DNA from: Actinomycetospora termitidis
GTDB lineage: Bacteria; Actinomycetota; Actinomycetes; Mycobacteriales; Pseudonocardiaceae
NCBI RefSeq assembly: GCF_030286555.1
Contig: NZ_JASVWF010000005.1
Location: 372,001 to 436,000 of the forward strand
DNA length: 64,000 bases
Reading direction: 5' to 3'
The notes beneath the pieces are model-generated. The model worked only from the letters and a program-made list of their open reading frames with translations, searched no databases and was not told where the DNA came from. This document shows positions 15,859 to 24,073 of the stretch, in pieces. Each line of letters opens with the position of its first letter. Position 1 is the stretch's first letter. The position numbers were made by a program, and so were the translations under genes.

Positions 15859-16926
15859 CTAGGAGTGCGGGCGACGCCACACGTCCCGCTCCTGCATGAG
15901 GTCGACCTGACGCTGCAGGATCTCGCGCCGGTACTCGTCGTGGTGGGGCGGCGTGCGGTCGAGGTAGAGGTTCTTCGGGTAGATCGGCTGCTCGTAGACG
16001 ATCTGGGCCAGTTCGGCGCGGATGTCCTTGGCCCAGCTGCTGATCTGGGCCGACGCGCGGTGGTGGCGCAACGCCTCGATGTCGACCACCCCGCTGACGA
16101 ACGTCGAACCGTTGGTGTCGAACTGCTTCCCGACGATCTGTCCGCGGTGGTTCACGATCATCGACCGTCCGCCACCGGCGTCGATCGCCGTCGGGCTGTC
16201 CGGGTAGAGGTGGTAGCCGCCGATGTTGGGCGCGACGACGTAGAAGTTGTTCTCCAGCGCGCGAGCCCGGTTGGTGATCTCGAAGACGTCGTTCTCGGTG
16301 AACGGCACCGGCAGCGACGCGCGGTAGACCACCTCGGCGCCGTTGAGGGCGAGCCCACGACCGTTCTCCGGGTAGCAGCCCTCCATGGCCATCATGACGC
16401 CGAGGCGGCCGATCGGGGTGTCCGCCACCGGCCAGAACGCGTCGAGGGTGCGGCCGTAGCGATCGACCCACCAGTCGAACAGGTCGTGCGGGGAGACCGA
16501 GCGCTCGACCGGCAGCAGCGCGTTGAGCTTGTAGTGGACGAGCACGAGCTCCTCGTCGGGCGAGACGACGAAGCCCGCGTTGAAGAACAGGTCGGGCCAC
16601 TCGGGGTGACGGACCTTGGCCTGCGCCATGATCCAGACACCCCACCGCGAGGCGAGCCGGCCGAGACGTTCGGTCTCGGGCCCCGGAAGGTCGATCGCGC
16701 AGTGGTGGGCGAAGTCGGTGTGGTCGACGTCGAGGATCTCGTCGTTGAAGCCCTGCAGCGCGCCCTCCGGGATCGCCAGCAGCTTCACCGGGATGTCCAG
16801 GTTCGACAGCCAGAACGCAGCCGTCGTGAGGCTCTCGAGGTGCTCGAGGTTGTGGGCGATGTCGGCGCGCTCGCGGATGCCCCGGAACGTCGGGATCAGA
16901 CCGACGGCGGTGTACGGCTCGATCAT
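15859..16926 (-). CDS. Carbon-nitrogen hydrolase (nitrilase superfamily)
   Basis: A 355-residue amidase or nitrilase-type enzyme. The Glu-Lys-Cys triad is visible in order: glutamate in LLAIPEGALQGF, lysine in VLVHYKLNALL, and cysteine in MAMEGCYPENGR. The long insertion after the lysine (DLFDWWVDRYG) and a TNRARALENNF helix are usual features of the superfamily. It would hydrolyse a nonpeptide C-N bond in the cytosol; the substrate is not determinable. I chose the ATG at 16926, directly before the first beta-strand. It is divergent from a GH1 glycosidase with a shared palindrome, so the two may be co-regulated, for example for use of a plant glycoside whose aglycone contains nitrogen. That link is speculative. 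Confidence 0.85.
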   Translation of the reverse strand: MIEPYTAVGLIPTFRGIRERADIAHNLEHLESLTTAAFWLSNLDIPVKLLAIPEGALQGFNDEILDVDHTDFAHHCAIDLPGPETERLGRLASRWGVWIMAQAKVRHPEWPDLFFNAGFVVSPDEELVLVHYKLNALLPVERSVSPHDLFDWWVDRYGRTLDAFWPVADTPIGRLGVMMAMEGCYPENGRGLALNGAEVVYRASLPVPFTENDVFEITNRARALENNFYVVAPNIGGYHLYPDSPTAIDAGGGRSMIVNHRGQIVGKQFDTNGSTFVSGVVDIEALRHHRASAQISSWAKDIRAELAQIVYEQPIYPKNLYLDRTPPHHDEYRREILQRQVDLMQERDVWRRPHS

Positions 16927-16980
16927 GAGGTGGCTCCGGCCTCGTGAGTAGGAATCCGTGTCCCGACCCGGAATTCTGCT

Positions 16981-16999
16981 CATGTGGCGCAGCCACATG
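16981..16999. promoter_or_regulatory. Palindromic operator between divergent nitrilase and GH1 genes
   Basis: CATGTGGC and GCCACATG are perfect 8-bp arms separated by GCA. The site lies in the 88-bp divergent intergenic region, 16 bp from the preferred GH1 start. The arrangement resembles a LacI- or GntR-type operator. No regulator gene is adjacent, so the binding protein would be encoded elsewhere. Confidence 0.5.
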
Positions 17000-17014
17000 C
17001 CAAGGTGGGACCCC

Positions 17015-18256
17015 GTGCCGACCTTCCCTGACGGGTTCCTCTGGGGCAGTGCCACCGCCGCGCACCAGGTCGAGGGCAACAACGTCAACAACGACTGGTG
17101 GGACTGGGAGCACGACCCGGCCTCGCCGTGCGTGGAGCCCTCTGGTGACGCGATCGACCACTACCACCGCTACGACGCCGACTTCGCACTGCTGGCCTCG
17201 CTCGGGCAGAACGCGCACCGGTTCTCGCTGGAGTGGTCGCGCATCGAGCCGGCCGAGGGCGAGTTCTCGACGGCGGCCCTGGACCACTACGGCCGCGTGC
17301 TCGACTCCCTCGCGCGACATGGGCTGACCGCCTTCGTGACGCTGCACCACTTCTCGCTGCCGCGGTGGTTCGCCGCCCGCGGCGGGTGGCTGGCCCCCGA
17401 CGCGCTCGACGTGTTCGCCCGTTACGTCGGGACGGTGGCGCGGGCCCTCGGCGATCGCATGCCGTACGTGTGCACGATCAACGAGCCGCAGATCGTGGCG
17501 CGCGAGTGCTACCTGTCGGGCCAGTTCCCGCCCGGACACCGCGACCTCACCGAGGCGATCACCGTCAACGGCGTCCTCGCGCAGGCGCACCGGCGGGCGG
17601 TCGAGGTGCTGCGGTCCGGTCCGGGGACGCCACGGCTCGGCACCTGCCTGCACCTGCCCCACATCGAGCCGCTGCGCCCCGGTGACGAGGCGGACGAGGG
17701 GGCCGCGGCCGCGGCGCGGATGGTCATGGTCGACACGCACGTCGACGACCTGCGGGCCGGCGGCGACGTCGGCGACTGGGTCGGTCTGCAGTACTACTCC
17801 CGGGCGCTCATCGACGCGACGGCGGCCGACCTCACCGCTCCCCCGCCCGAGGGCGTGGAGACGACGTTGATGGGCTGGGAGGTGTACCCCGCCGGCTTCG
17901 GCGCGGTGCTGCGCCGGATCGCGGAGGCCGGACTACCCGTCGTCGTGACCGAGAACGGGATCGCGACGGCGGACGACGACCAGCGGGTCCGTTACCTCGC
18001 CTCGCACCTCGGGGAGGTGGAGAAGGCCCTGGCCGACGGCGTCGACGTGCGCGGCTACCTGTACTGGTCGTCGTTCGACAACTTCGAGTGGGCCGTCGGC
18101 TACCGCCCGACGTTCGGGCTCGTCGGGATCGACCGGGCCGACGGGCTGCGCCGGGTCCCCCGACGAAGCGCGGAGCTGTTCGGCGAGGTCGCCCGGTCGG
18201 GCACGCTCGAGGCGCTCGACCTACGAACGGGTGGCGAAGGCGGTCTGAACGGGTGA
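17015..18256 (+). CDS. Glycoside hydrolase family 1 beta-glucosidase
   Basis: A retaining beta-glycosidase of 413 residues. It starts with the family-typical FPDGFLWGSATAAHQVEG, has the acid/base glutamate in TINEPQ near 156, and the nucleophile in VVVTENG near 311. The late WSSFDNFEWAVGY segment carries the sugar-binding aromatic residues. I prefer GTG at 17015, preceded by AAGGTGGGA, over more upstream starts that would include the operator palindrome. It is somewhat shorter than many GH1 enzymes but has all key motifs. There is no signal peptide, so it is intracellular and hydrolyses imported glucosides. Confidence 0.92.
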   Translation: MPTFPDGFLWGSATAAHQVEGNNVNNDWWDWEHDPASPCVEPSGDAIDHYHRYDADFALLASLGQNAHRFSLEWSRIEPAEGEFSTAALDHYGRVLDSLARHGLTAFVTLHHFSLPRWFAARGGWLAPDALDVFARYVGTVARALGDRMPYVCTINEPQIVARECYLSGQFPPGHRDLTEAITVNGVLAQAHRRAVEVLRSGPGTPRLGTCLHLPHIEPLRPGDEADEGAAAAARMVMVDTHVDDLRAGGDVGDWVGLQYYSRALIDATAADLTAPPPEGVETTLMGWEVYPAGFGAVLRRIAEAGLPVVVTENGIATADDDQRVRYLASHLGEVEKALADGVDVRGYLYWSSFDNFEWAVGYRPTFGLVGIDRADGLRRVPRRSAELFGEVARSGTLEALDLRTGGEGGLNG

Positions 18257-18333
18257 AGAATGACAGATGCTAACTAACGGAGGGTCACACTTCGAAGAGC
18301 TCACGTCGTGTGAGCCACCATCGAGGGGGGATC

Positions 18334-18630
18334 ATGACAGCGTCGCCGCAGTTCTTTGATTTCGCGCACACATTTCCACCGGACGGCCTGCCACCAGGTG
18401 GTCGGTCCAACCAGTTCACGGAGGTCAATCCGGTACCGGACTCGTTCCTCGTAACTGCGGTCCCGCCGACCGATGTCGACGCGACGTTCGCGGTCATGGC
18501 AACGGACGTCTACCTCTCCCGGTCCTCGACAGGCTTCACGTCCAAGCACTTTCTTCATTGGACGGTCGTGAACACCGGTGACCGGGTGGTCAGAGACTGC
18601 ACATCACGGGCGACGCTCTTCTTCCGATGA
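18334..18630 (+). CDS. Orphan small protein with low-GC coding sequence
   Basis: A 98-residue protein of unknown family. A strong GAGGGGGG ribosome site precedes the ATG. The sequence looks soluble and beta-rich, with alternating hydrophobics such as TFAVMATDVYLS and HFLHWTVVNTGDRVV, and no membrane segment. GC content is clearly lower than in neighbouring genes, and wobble positions often carry T or A, suggesting recent transfer. A short hairpin (CTCAC/GTGAG, 18300-18314) lies in its leader. I cannot assign a role. Confidence 0.6.
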   Translation: MTASPQFFDFAHTFPPDGLPPGGRSNQFTEVNPVPDSFLVTAVPPTDVDATFAVMATDVYLSRSSTGFTSKHFLHWTVVNTGDRVVRDCTSRATLFFR

Positions 18631-18641
18631 TGCGCACCTGA

Positions 18642-18875
18642 TCACGGTCCACCGAGCGCGCGCTCGATGAGGACGTCGAGGTGCCGGTAGAGGTTCTGCC
18701 GACACAGGCATCCGTGCCCACCGCACCGTCGGGTCACGGCGAGCCGGGCGACCGTGACCCCCTGGTCGAACTCGAGGAGCCGGACCGCCGCCGGCAGCGG
18801 ACCCGGCGGCGCCCCGTGCGCGACGACGGCCGCCAGGCCGACCTCGCGGAAGAAGCAGACTCGTACGGTCACCAT
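18642..18875 (-). CDS. Possible small protein, unknown
   Basis: A 77-residue frame on the minus strand with a good GGAG site 8 nt before the ATG. It contains four cysteines, including a CGGHGCLC cluster that could bind metal or iron-sulfur, followed by a basic helix (RHLDVLIERALGG). It lies 61 bp downstream of the PEBP gene in the same direction and could be the last gene of that operon. I recognise no family, so confidence is limited. Confidence 0.4.
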   Translation of the reverse strand: MVTVRVCFFREVGLAAVVAHGAPPGPLPAAVRLLEFDQGVTVARLAVTRRCGGHGCLCRQNLYRHLDVLIERALGGP

Positions 18876-18936
18876 GGGCCCGCTCCGGTCGGGGGTGCCG
18901 CCGCCGCACCGGGGCGCGACGGCGGCACCGTCGTGG

Positions 18937-19485
18937 TCAGCGTTCGTAGACCGCGGTGAGCGTCGCGCGGGCCAGCGTGTGGCTGAACAGCACGAACCCG
19001 AGGTAGGCCGGGGTCCCGCCGCGCGGGACGCCGAGCCGCGGCACGTCGACCGCGTGCACCACGAAGTAGTAGTGGTGCACGCCGTGGCCCTCGGGCGGCG
19101 CCGCCCCGAGGTACTGGTGGATCCCGGCGTCGTTCGGGAGCGTGATCGCCCCCTGCGGCAGCCGGGAGCCGTCCGGGTCGCCCGCGCCGGCCTCGAGCGC
19201 GGTGACGTCGGCGGGGATGTCGGCGACCGCCCAGTGCCAGAAGCCGCTGGCCGTGGGCGCGTCCGGGTCGTAGCAGGTGACCGCGAAGCTGCGGGTGGCC
19301 GTGGGGAACCCGTGCCAGCTCAGCTGCGGGGACCGGTCCTGCCCGCCGGGCACACCCATGATGCCGCTGGTGTGCGGGGCGGCCAGCGGCACGCCGTCGG
19401 CGACGTCGCTGCTGGTGACGGTGAACGTCGGGAGGTCGGGGAGGAACAGGTAGGGATCGGGGGGCGCGGTGGGCGCGGTCGTCAT
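18937..19485 (-). CDS. YbhB/YbcL-family PEBP protein (Raf kinase inhibitor-like)
   Basis: A 182-residue phosphatidylethanolamine-binding-protein fold. Diagnostic segments are [27 protein letters not shown] with the ligand-pocket histidine, and [11 protein letters not shown]. Bacterial members bind small anionic ligands, and their physiological role is mostly unknown. It lies 11 bp after the GMC oxidoreductase gene and is almost certainly in that operon. Confidence 0.88.
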   Translation of the reverse strand: MTTAPTAPPDPYLFLPDLPTFTVTSSDVADGVPLAAPHTSGIMGVPGGQDRSPQLSWHGFPTATRSFAVTCYDPDAPTASGFWHWAVADIPADVTALEAGAGDPDGSRLPQGAITLPNDAGIHQYLGAAPPEGHGVHHYYFVVHAVDVPRLGVPRGGTPAYLGFVLFSHTLARATLTAVYER

Positions 19486-19496
19486 GGCAGCCTCCG

Positions 19497-21065
19497 TCAG
19501 CTCAGGGTCTTGTTCAGCTCGGTCGCGATGTACTCGGCCTGGCGCGTCGCGAGCGCGACGATCGTGAGCGTCGGGTTCGCCGCCGCCCCGGTCGTCATGA
19601 CGCTGCCGTCCGAGATGAACAGGTTCGGGACGTCGTGGGCCCGCCCGTACCGGTCGACCACGCCGTCGCGGGGCCGCTGGCTCATCCGGCAGGTGCCGAG
19701 GTTGTGCGTCGAGGGGTAGGGCGGCGTCTCGATCGTCTTCCTCGCACCGACCGCCTGGTAGACCGCGGCCCCCTGACGCTGCCCGTGGCGGCGCATCGCG
19801 ACGTCGTTCTCGTGGTCGTCGAAGTGCACGTTGGCCACCGGCAGGCCGTGCTGGTCGACGGTCTCGCCGGAGAGCGTCACGCGGTTGTCCGCCCGCGGCA
19901 TGTCCTCGCCGATGATCCACATGCCGGCGGTGTTGCGGTACTGGTCCAGCAGCTCGGTCACCGGCGTGCCCCACCGGCCGGGGGCGATGAACTTCGCGAG
20001 GAACGCCGGGCCCAGGGAGATCGTCTCCATGTAGTAGCCGCCGACGAAGCCGCGGTCGGTGTCGAGGCGGGACTCGTCTGCGATCACCCCGGCCATCGTC
20101 TCGCCGCGCCACATTCTCACCGGCTTGTCGAACTGCCCCCACACCGTGCCGGTGGTGTGGCGCATGTAGTTCCGGCCGACCTGCCCGGAGGAGTTCGCGA
20201 GGCCGTCGGGGTGCTGCGCCGACCCCGACAGCAGCAGCAGGCGCGGCGTCTCGATCGAGTTGCCGGCCACGCACACCACCGCGGCGCGCTGGCGGCGCAG
20301 CGTGCCGTTGCGGTCGACGTAGAGCACGCCGGTGGCGCGGCCCGAGGCGTCGTGCTCGATCTGGGCGACGTGGCTGTCCGGGCGCAGGTCGAGGTTGCCG
20401 GTCCGCTCCGCCTTCGGCAGCTCCGCGACCAGCGTCGACCACTTCGAGCCGTGCTTGTCGCCCTGGAAGTTGAAGCCGTCCTGCACGGTGGCCGGGCGGC
20501 CGTCGTAGGGTTCCGCGTTCGTCGCGTACGGGCCGGTCGAGTAGTACTTGTAGCCGACCTTCTCGGCGCCGTTCGCGAAGACCTTGTAGTTGTTGTTCGC
20601 CGGCAGCGGCGGCCGGCCGTGGCGGTGGGTGACGCCCATCTTGATCTCGGCCCGGTCGTAGTACGGCTCGAGCTCGGAGAGCGTGATCGGCCAGTCGAGC
20701 AGGCTCGTGCCGTCGAGGTCGCCGTAGGTCGAGCGGGCGGCGAACTCGTGGGCCTTGAAGCGCGGGCAGGCCCCGGCCCAGTGGGTCGTGGTCCCGCCGA
20801 CGGCCTTCACGATCCACGCGGGGAGCCCGGGGAAGTCCGTGGCGACCTGCCAGCTCCCCGAGGTCGTGCGCGGATCGCTCCAGGCCATCTGCCCGAACGC
20901 GGCCCACTCGTCCTGGTGGTAGTCCTCGCCGGTCAGGTGCGGCCCGGCCTCCAGCACGACCGTCTTGAACCCGCGCTGACAGAGCTCGTTCGCGACGGTG
21001 CCGCCGCCGGCTCCGGAGCCGACCACCACCACGACGTCGGAGTCGTCGTACTCGAAGCGGGTCAT
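19497..21065 (-). CDS. GMC-family FAD oxidoreductase, dehydrogenase type
   Basis: A 522-residue flavoprotein with the FAD motif [13 protein letters not shown] at about 16-28, followed by VLEAGP, the GGTTTHWAG segment, and the C-terminal catalytic region THNLGTCRM with [18 protein letters not shown]. The architecture is that of gluconate 2-dehydrogenase and glucose-methanol-choline dehydrogenase large subunits. The gene upstream encodes a subunit-3-like partner, with start and stop overlapping by 4 bp. I therefore infer an alcohol or sugar dehydrogenase passing electrons to the respiratory chain, although no cytochrome c subunit is present here. Confidence 0.9.
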   Translation of the reverse strand: MTRFEYDDSDVVVVVGSGAGGGTVANELCQRGFKTVVLEAGPHLTGEDYHQDEWAAFGQMAWSDPRTTSGSWQVATDFPGLPAWIVKAVGGTTTHWAGACPRFKAHEFAARSTYGDLDGTSLLDWPITLSELEPYYDRAEIKMGVTHRHGRPPLPANNNYKVFANGAEKVGYKYYSTGPYATNAEPYDGRPATVQDGFNFQGDKHGSKWSTLVAELPKAERTGNLDLRPDSHVAQIEHDASGRATGVLYVDRNGTLRRQRAAVVCVAGNSIETPRLLLLSGSAQHPDGLANSSGQVGRNYMRHTTGTVWGQFDKPVRMWRGETMAGVIADESRLDTDRGFVGGYYMETISLGPAFLAKFIAPGRWGTPVTELLDQYRNTAGMWIIGEDMPRADNRVTLSGETVDQHGLPVANVHFDDHENDVAMRRHGQRQGAAVYQAVGARKTIETPPYPSTHNLGTCRMSQRPRDGVVDRYGRAHDVPNLFISDGSVMTTGAAANPTLTIVALATRQAEYIATELNKTLS

Positions 21066-21502
21066 GCCGTCATCTCCTCGTCGTGCTCGATCTTGGGGTC
21101 GGGGAGCCAGTCGAGGTCGTCGAAGCCGCGGTCGACGTAGCCGCCCTGCTCGTAGGACGGGCCCTCGTAACCCAGCAGCTCCCACACCTCGGGGTCGCTG
21201 TAGAGGGTCACGACGACGCTGTCGACGACCGCCGTCAGGAAGGGGGTGCCGTCGGCGCCGCGCAGCACGGCCGCCGCGACGTCGGCGTCCAGCTCGGCGA
21301 ACGGGACCTCCCGCTGCGCGTCGAGGTCGGTCAGCCCCTGCAGCAGCTGTGCGAGGAAGCGCGGGTCCTTGCCCGCCTGGTCGATCACCGCGTCCGCGGC
21401 ACGTTCGTACGGTCCCCGCGGGAACGTGCTGTGCGGGAAGGCCGCGTACACCACGTTGACCAGGGTCTGTCGATCCCGTGCCGACACCAGGGAACTCGCC
21501 AT
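21062..21502 (-). CDS. Gluconate 2-dehydrogenase subunit 3-like protein
   Basis: A 146-residue small partner of GMC dehydrogenases. The pattern [18 protein letters not shown], an internal helix pair, and [29 protein letters not shown] fits subunit 3 of membrane gluconate or fructose dehydrogenases. Those usually carry a Tat leader, which is missing here, so the complex may be cytoplasmic. The ATG at 21502 follows GGAGAGG. It overlaps the GMC gene start. Confidence 0.8.
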   Translation of the reverse strand: MASSLVSARDRQTLVNVVYAAFPHSTFPRGPYERAADAVIDQAGKDPRFLAQLLQGLTDLDAQREVPFAELDADVAAAVLRGADGTPFLTAVVDSVVVTLYSDPEVWELLGYEGPSYEQGGYVDRGFDDLDWLPDPKIEHDEEMTA

Positions 21503-21596
21503 GGCACCTCTCCTCGTCCGTTGTCCGGGCAGCGTCGTTCGACCGGTGCCGGTCGGTGCCGACACCGGGTGGTCTCGCGTGGGGCGCGCCCGCGCC

Positions 21597-23066
21597 CTAC
21601 TCCTGATCGGCCCCCGTGGGGATCCGGATGCCGTACCGGGCGATGCGCCGGTACACCGTCGAGCGGCTCATCCCGAGCGCGGCGGCGGCCCGGGCCGGGG
21701 TCGCGCCGGGCTCGGCGAGGCAGCGGACGATCTCGTCGCGCTCCAGGGCCTCCATGCGGGTCAGCCGGTGGCGGCCGCCGGTGAAGACCTCGGGCGGCAG
21801 GTCGCGCTCCCCGACGACGTCGCTGCCGGTGACCGCGCGCCGGACCACGTCGCGCAGCTGCGCGACGTTGCCGGGCCAGTGGTACGCGGCCAGGGCCTGC
21901 TCGGCGTCGGCGGTGAACCGGACCGGCCGGCCGCGCCGCTCGCGGGCGAACCGCGCCGCGAGCGGCAGGACGTCCTCGGGCCGGTGGCGCAGGGCCGGGA
22001 GCTCCACGACGGTGCCCACGAGCGGGCGGAGGCCCTCGGGGACCGCCTCGGCGTCGCGGGCCGTCACGGAGAGGGCGGGCTCGTCGACGTCCCCGAGCTC
22101 GGCCACCAGCTCGTCGGCGGCCCAGGCGGGCAGGTGGTCCACCCGCGCGACGATCACGCTCGTCCCCGGCTTGTGCAGCTCGGGGCACCACAGCGCGAGC
22201 CAGTCCGCGACGTCCTCGGGGTCCGGCGGGCGCACCTGCAGCACCCGACGTCCGGCGGCGCCCCGCGCATGGGCCTCACCGAGCAGCGCACTGCGGCCGG
22301 CCCCCGGCTCCCCGACGACCGCGACTCCCCCGCGTGGCAGGGCCGCCGCGGCGCGCGCCGCCGCGGCCTCCCAGGACGCGCCGAGCTGCTCGCGCGGGCG
22401 CGCCCCGGCCTCGTCCCGCGTCATCGGCACCCGCACGACGCGGCCCCGGGCACTCGGGCGGCCCGAGCGGCCCCGACCGCGCGCGAGCATGAGGGCCTCG
22501 GTGGCGGTTGCCGCGGTGCGGGCCAGGGCCAGCAGCAGCGTGTGCGACCGCTGCGACCACGTCGTGAGGTTGACGCTGCCGGCCAGGTCACCGGTCACGG
22601 GGTCCGTGACCGGGACCGCGGCACAGGTGTAGCCCCACAGGCGGGTGCAGTAGTGCTGGTCCCCGCGCACGAGCGTCGGGACCCGGTCCGCGAGGGCCAG
22701 ACCGAGCCCGGTCGTGCCGGTGGTGCGCTCGGAGTAGTCGAAGCCGGGGGCGAGGGAGACCGCGTCGAGGGCGGTGAGCAGCCGGCGGTCGCGGCAGAGG
22801 CGGTTGAGGACGAGGCCGTCGACGTCGGTGAGCATGAGGCTGACGGGCTCGTCGGCGAGCGAGGCGTGCAGCTCCGCCAGGATCTCGTGCCCGGCCTCGT
22901 AGAACAGCGACTGGTCGTCGACCGCGCCGGCGAAGGCGGGGTCGACGCTGTCCAGCGCGATGCCGTAGCCGGCGCTGCGCTTCCACGAGGCGAGCACCCG
23001 CCGGGACGCCGGCCCGGAGTCGCGGGTCAGGGCCAACCGTTCGCGCTCGCACAGCTCCGTCGTCAT
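21597..23066 (-). CDS. GAF-Fis transcriptional activator (AcoR/MimR type) lacking the sigma-54 motif
   Basis: A 489-residue regulator. Residues about 60-190 form a GAF-like sensor; 230-420 form a degenerate AAA+ region with the P-loop-like GEPGAGRSALL and a late WPGNVAQLRD; 440-489 form a Fis helix-turn-helix (RAAAALGMSRSTVYRRI). The GAFTGA loop that contacts sigma-54 is absent, as in actinobacterial MimR-like activators. It lies 94 bp upstream of the GMC operon and probably activates it in response to an alcohol or ketone. An iron-box-like palindrome lies about 104 bp upstream of its start. Confidence 0.85.
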   Translation of the reverse strand: MTTELCERERLALTRDSGPASRRVLASWKRSAGYGIALDSVDPAFAGAVDDQSLFYEAGHEILAELHASLADEPVSLMLTDVDGLVLNRLCRDRRLLTALDAVSLAPGFDYSERTTGTTGLGLALADRVPTLVRGDQHYCTRLWGYTCAAVPVTDPVTGDLAGSVNLTTWSQRSHTLLLALARTAATATEALMLARGRGRSGRPSARGRVVRVPMTRDEAGARPREQLGASWEAAAARAAAALPRGGVAVVGEPGAGRSALLGEAHARGAAGRRVLQVRPPDPEDVADWLALWCPELHKPGTSVIVARVDHLPAWAADELVAELGDVDEPALSVTARDAEAVPEGLRPLVGTVVELPALRHRPEDVLPLAARFARERRGRPVRFTADAEQALAAYHWPGNVAQLRDVVRRAVTGSDVVGERDLPPEVFTGGRHRLTRMEALERDEIVRCLAEPGATPARAAAALGMSRSTVYRRIARYGIRIPTGADQE

Positions 23067-23169
23067 CGCCGGTCTCCCCTCCCGCGTCGTCGCGTCCGGA
23101 TCGCTCGACTGTGACAGAGGGAACTCCGGCGGGAACCGGCTTCCGGTGTCAATCTGAGACGACCCGAGA

Positions 23170-23188
23170 TGAGGTGAGGCTAACCTCA
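23170..23188. promoter_or_regulatory. DtxR/IdeR-type iron box candidate
   Basis: TGAGGTGAGGCTAACCTCA has the 9-1-9 palindromic layout of DtxR/IdeR operators and matches the consensus TTAGGTTAGSCTAACCTAA at 16 of 19 positions. It lies upstream of the GAF-Fis regulator and downstream of the methyltransferase gene, both on the minus strand. If functional, it would place the regulator and GMC dehydrogenase under iron control. Confidence 0.5.
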
Positions 23189-23223
23189 CGACCGGCAGGG
23201 TGACAGCCCTCCGGTCGCGGGGG

Positions 23224-23997
23224 TCAGGACGCCGGGCGCACCCACCCCGTCACGAAGGCGAAGTGGTCGTCGAACCGCAGGACGGGCTCCTCCCGGTACG
23301 CGTGCCGGAACTGGGCGATGCCCTCGGCCAGCTCGTCCGCGGAGAACTCGTCGAGCACGGACATGTACCGCGACTCCAGCATGCGGACGTAGCGCTCGCG
23401 GTCGATCGCGACGTGGAAGGTCCGGTAGCTGACCGACGCCCGCAGGCCCGCGGCGGCGACGAGGTCGCGGACGTCGTCCGGGTCGGGCTGGAGCTGCTCG
23501 AAGCGCTCGTGGGCGGCCGCGAACAGCGGGTGCGGGATGGTCCGCGGCAGCATGACCACGAGCAGCCGCCCGTGGTCCGAGAGCAGCCCCGCCAGCCCGC
23601 GCAGCGTGCCCGCCCGGTCGGACACGTGGTGGAGGGACTCCTTCACGACGACGGCGTCCAGCGGTCCCGGGTCGGGCAGCGAGACGTGCCCGGACGCCAC
23701 GTCCTCCGCGCTCGCGAGCACCGGCCGCAGGGCGGGCGAGGCCGGGACGCGGTCGAGCATCGCCGGGACGGGGTCCACGCACAGGATCGGGCGCAGCGGC
23801 TGGAGGTCCTCGGCGAGCTGGCGGGTGTACAGGCCGGTGCCGCAGCCGATGTCGGCGATCGCGTCGGCCGGGTGCAGGCGCAGCGCGCCGGTGATGGCCC
23901 GGGAGAACGCCCGGACGTACTCCGGGTCGTAGGTCCAGTGCTCGTCGTAGGACGCGGCGAGCCGGTCGTAGTGCTCGCTGATCCGGTCGGTCGTCAC
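23224..23997 (-). CDS. SAM-dependent class I methyltransferase
   Basis: A 257-residue methyltransferase with motif I IADIGCGTGLYTRQL near 48-62, an acidic motif II loop (CVDPVPAML) and DAVVVKESLHHVSD as motif IV. The N-terminal HYDRLAASYDEHW is typical of UbiE/COQ5-like small-molecule methyltransferases. The acceptor is unknown. It is a single gene with no obvious operon partner; the MFS gene behind it is 76 bp upstream in the same direction. Confidence 0.85.
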   Translation of the reverse strand: MTTDRISEHYDRLAASYDEHWTYDPEYVRAFSRAITGALRLHPADAIADIGCGTGLYTRQLAEDLQPLRPILCVDPVPAMLDRVPASPALRPVLASAEDVASGHVSLPDPGPLDAVVVKESLHHVSDRAGTLRGLAGLLSDHGRLLVVMLPRTIPHPLFAAAHERFEQLQPDPDDVRDLVAAAGLRASVSYRTFHVAIDRERYVRMLESRYMSVLDEFSADELAEGIAQFRHAYREEPVLRFDDHFAFVTGWVRPAS

Positions 23998-24073
23998 TGC
24001 CGGCCTCCCTGCCCGCTCGTTCGGGGCCCCAGCCTGACAGGTCCGTCCAGAGTCGAGTGGACCCCCGATCGGG

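Noticed and set aside
18937..20907. 656-codon minus-strand frame
   Set aside because: Only the last 182 codons (19485-18937) form the PEBP protein. The upstream part is a shadow of the GMC oxidoreductase gene.
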